From positions 1 through 5,949 of the forward strand of contig CANFFA010000170.1 of assembly GCA_947445425.1 (NCBI GenBank): a stretch of DNA of 5,949 nt. Direction: 5' to 3'. The notes beneath the pieces are model-generated. The model made no database searches and was not told the DNA's origin. It was given only the letters and a program-made list of their open reading frames with translations. Each line of letters starts with the position of its first letter. The first letter of the stretch is position 1. Positions 5,547 through 5,949 of the stretch are shown piece by piece. The position numbers and the translations under genes were made by a program. The DNA is from Paludibacteraceae bacterium. Lineage in GTDB: Bacteria; Bacteroidota; Bacteroidia; Bacteroidales; Paludibacteraceae.

Positions 5547-5949
5547 TCAAAGAGATTGCATTTGTGTGAATTGAAATAAATTGATCCGAATATCACTTAG
5601 TTTCAACTCTTTTTTAAGAAAAGCCAAACTATCTGCATGTAATTTATTGTACTGGGCTATTGAGAGAGGATTACTTCCACGGAATTTAATCACGTAAAAA
5701 TCATTCATGGCTCGTTGAATCTGGTATTCCTTCATTGGACTGATATTGGTCCACAAGGTTGAAAAGATAAACTTCACATCATCATATACTACGGAAGTGT
5801 TATTTACCAGATAGACATTCTTCTTTATACTTTCAAATATCTGCCCCATTTTGTTGGCAATATTGTAGTGATAGTATTCGTGATTTCCTGGCACCCAATA
5901 AGTGACAGCAAAATTATCGGAGAGGAGACTAAAAAAATCCTTGTGCTCA
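5547..5949 (-). pseudogene. Calcineurin-like metallophosphoesterase, C-terminally truncated remnant (N-terminus outside window)
   Basis: The reading frame is open to the window edge, so the start is not seen; 133 residues are visible. VPGNHEYYH (visible residues 19-27) is the metal-binding GNHE motif of calcineurin-like phosphoesterases. STLWT (63-67), the DFYVIKF block (83-89) and LHADSLAFL (103-111) follow in the order found in the bacterial family of roughly 250-280 residues. That family next has a beta strand with VVTHHxPS and later a GHTH motif, both of which bind metal. Here the protein instead ends in FQFTQMQSL and a TGA, with neither motif. From about 5592 another frame reads ISIHTNAISLKCM and stops at 5527, loosely recalling VVVTHHAPS, which suggests a small indel plus decay. 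No frame between 5490 and 5550 carries the missing tail. The product would lack essential metal ligands and is probably inactive. The family is sure; pseudogene status is inferred. Confidence 0.68.

Overview
The window looks like an AT-rich chromosomal stretch from a member of the Bacteroidota, most likely the Bacteroidia. Three observations support this. HtpG is of the long Bacteroidales type, with a charged insertion near the C-terminus. The first gene encodes the short, roughly 460-residue fold-III arginine decarboxylase-like protein common in this phylum. None of the three start codons has a Shine-Dalgarno sequence; each is preceded by A-rich DNA, as is usual there. This assignment rests on recalled family resemblance, not on a search.

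Layout. (1) 39-1430, plus strand: an arginine decarboxylase-like PLP enzyme. (2) 1431-1821: a convergent intergenic region with one hairpin terminator for each flanking gene, a degenerate CAC-repeat and a short palindrome. (3) 1822-3882, minus strand: htpG, the bacterial Hsp90. (4) 3883-4151: the htpG upstream region, with a sigma-54-like promoter (GG-N10-GA), a TGACA direct repeat just upstream, and a tract with 8-bp periodicity. (5) 4152-5489, minus strand: a cytoplasmic family GH1 beta-glucosidase. (6) 5490-5949, minus strand: a short promoter region and the remnant of a calcineurin-like metallophosphoesterase that runs off the window edge. It lacks its C-terminal part and appears to decay where the THHxPS motif should be.

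The genes do not form an obvious pathway: polyamine synthesis, protein folding, beta-glucoside hydrolysis and a decayed phosphoesterase are unrelated. I see no operon. htpG and the glucosidase lie in the same direction but are 269 bp apart, and htpG has its own promoter-like signal. I found no mobile element, CRISPR array, tRNA, rRNA or defence system. The most interesting signals are regulatory: the putative sigma-54 type control of htpG, and the two terminators whose wobble pairs each favour their own gene's strand.
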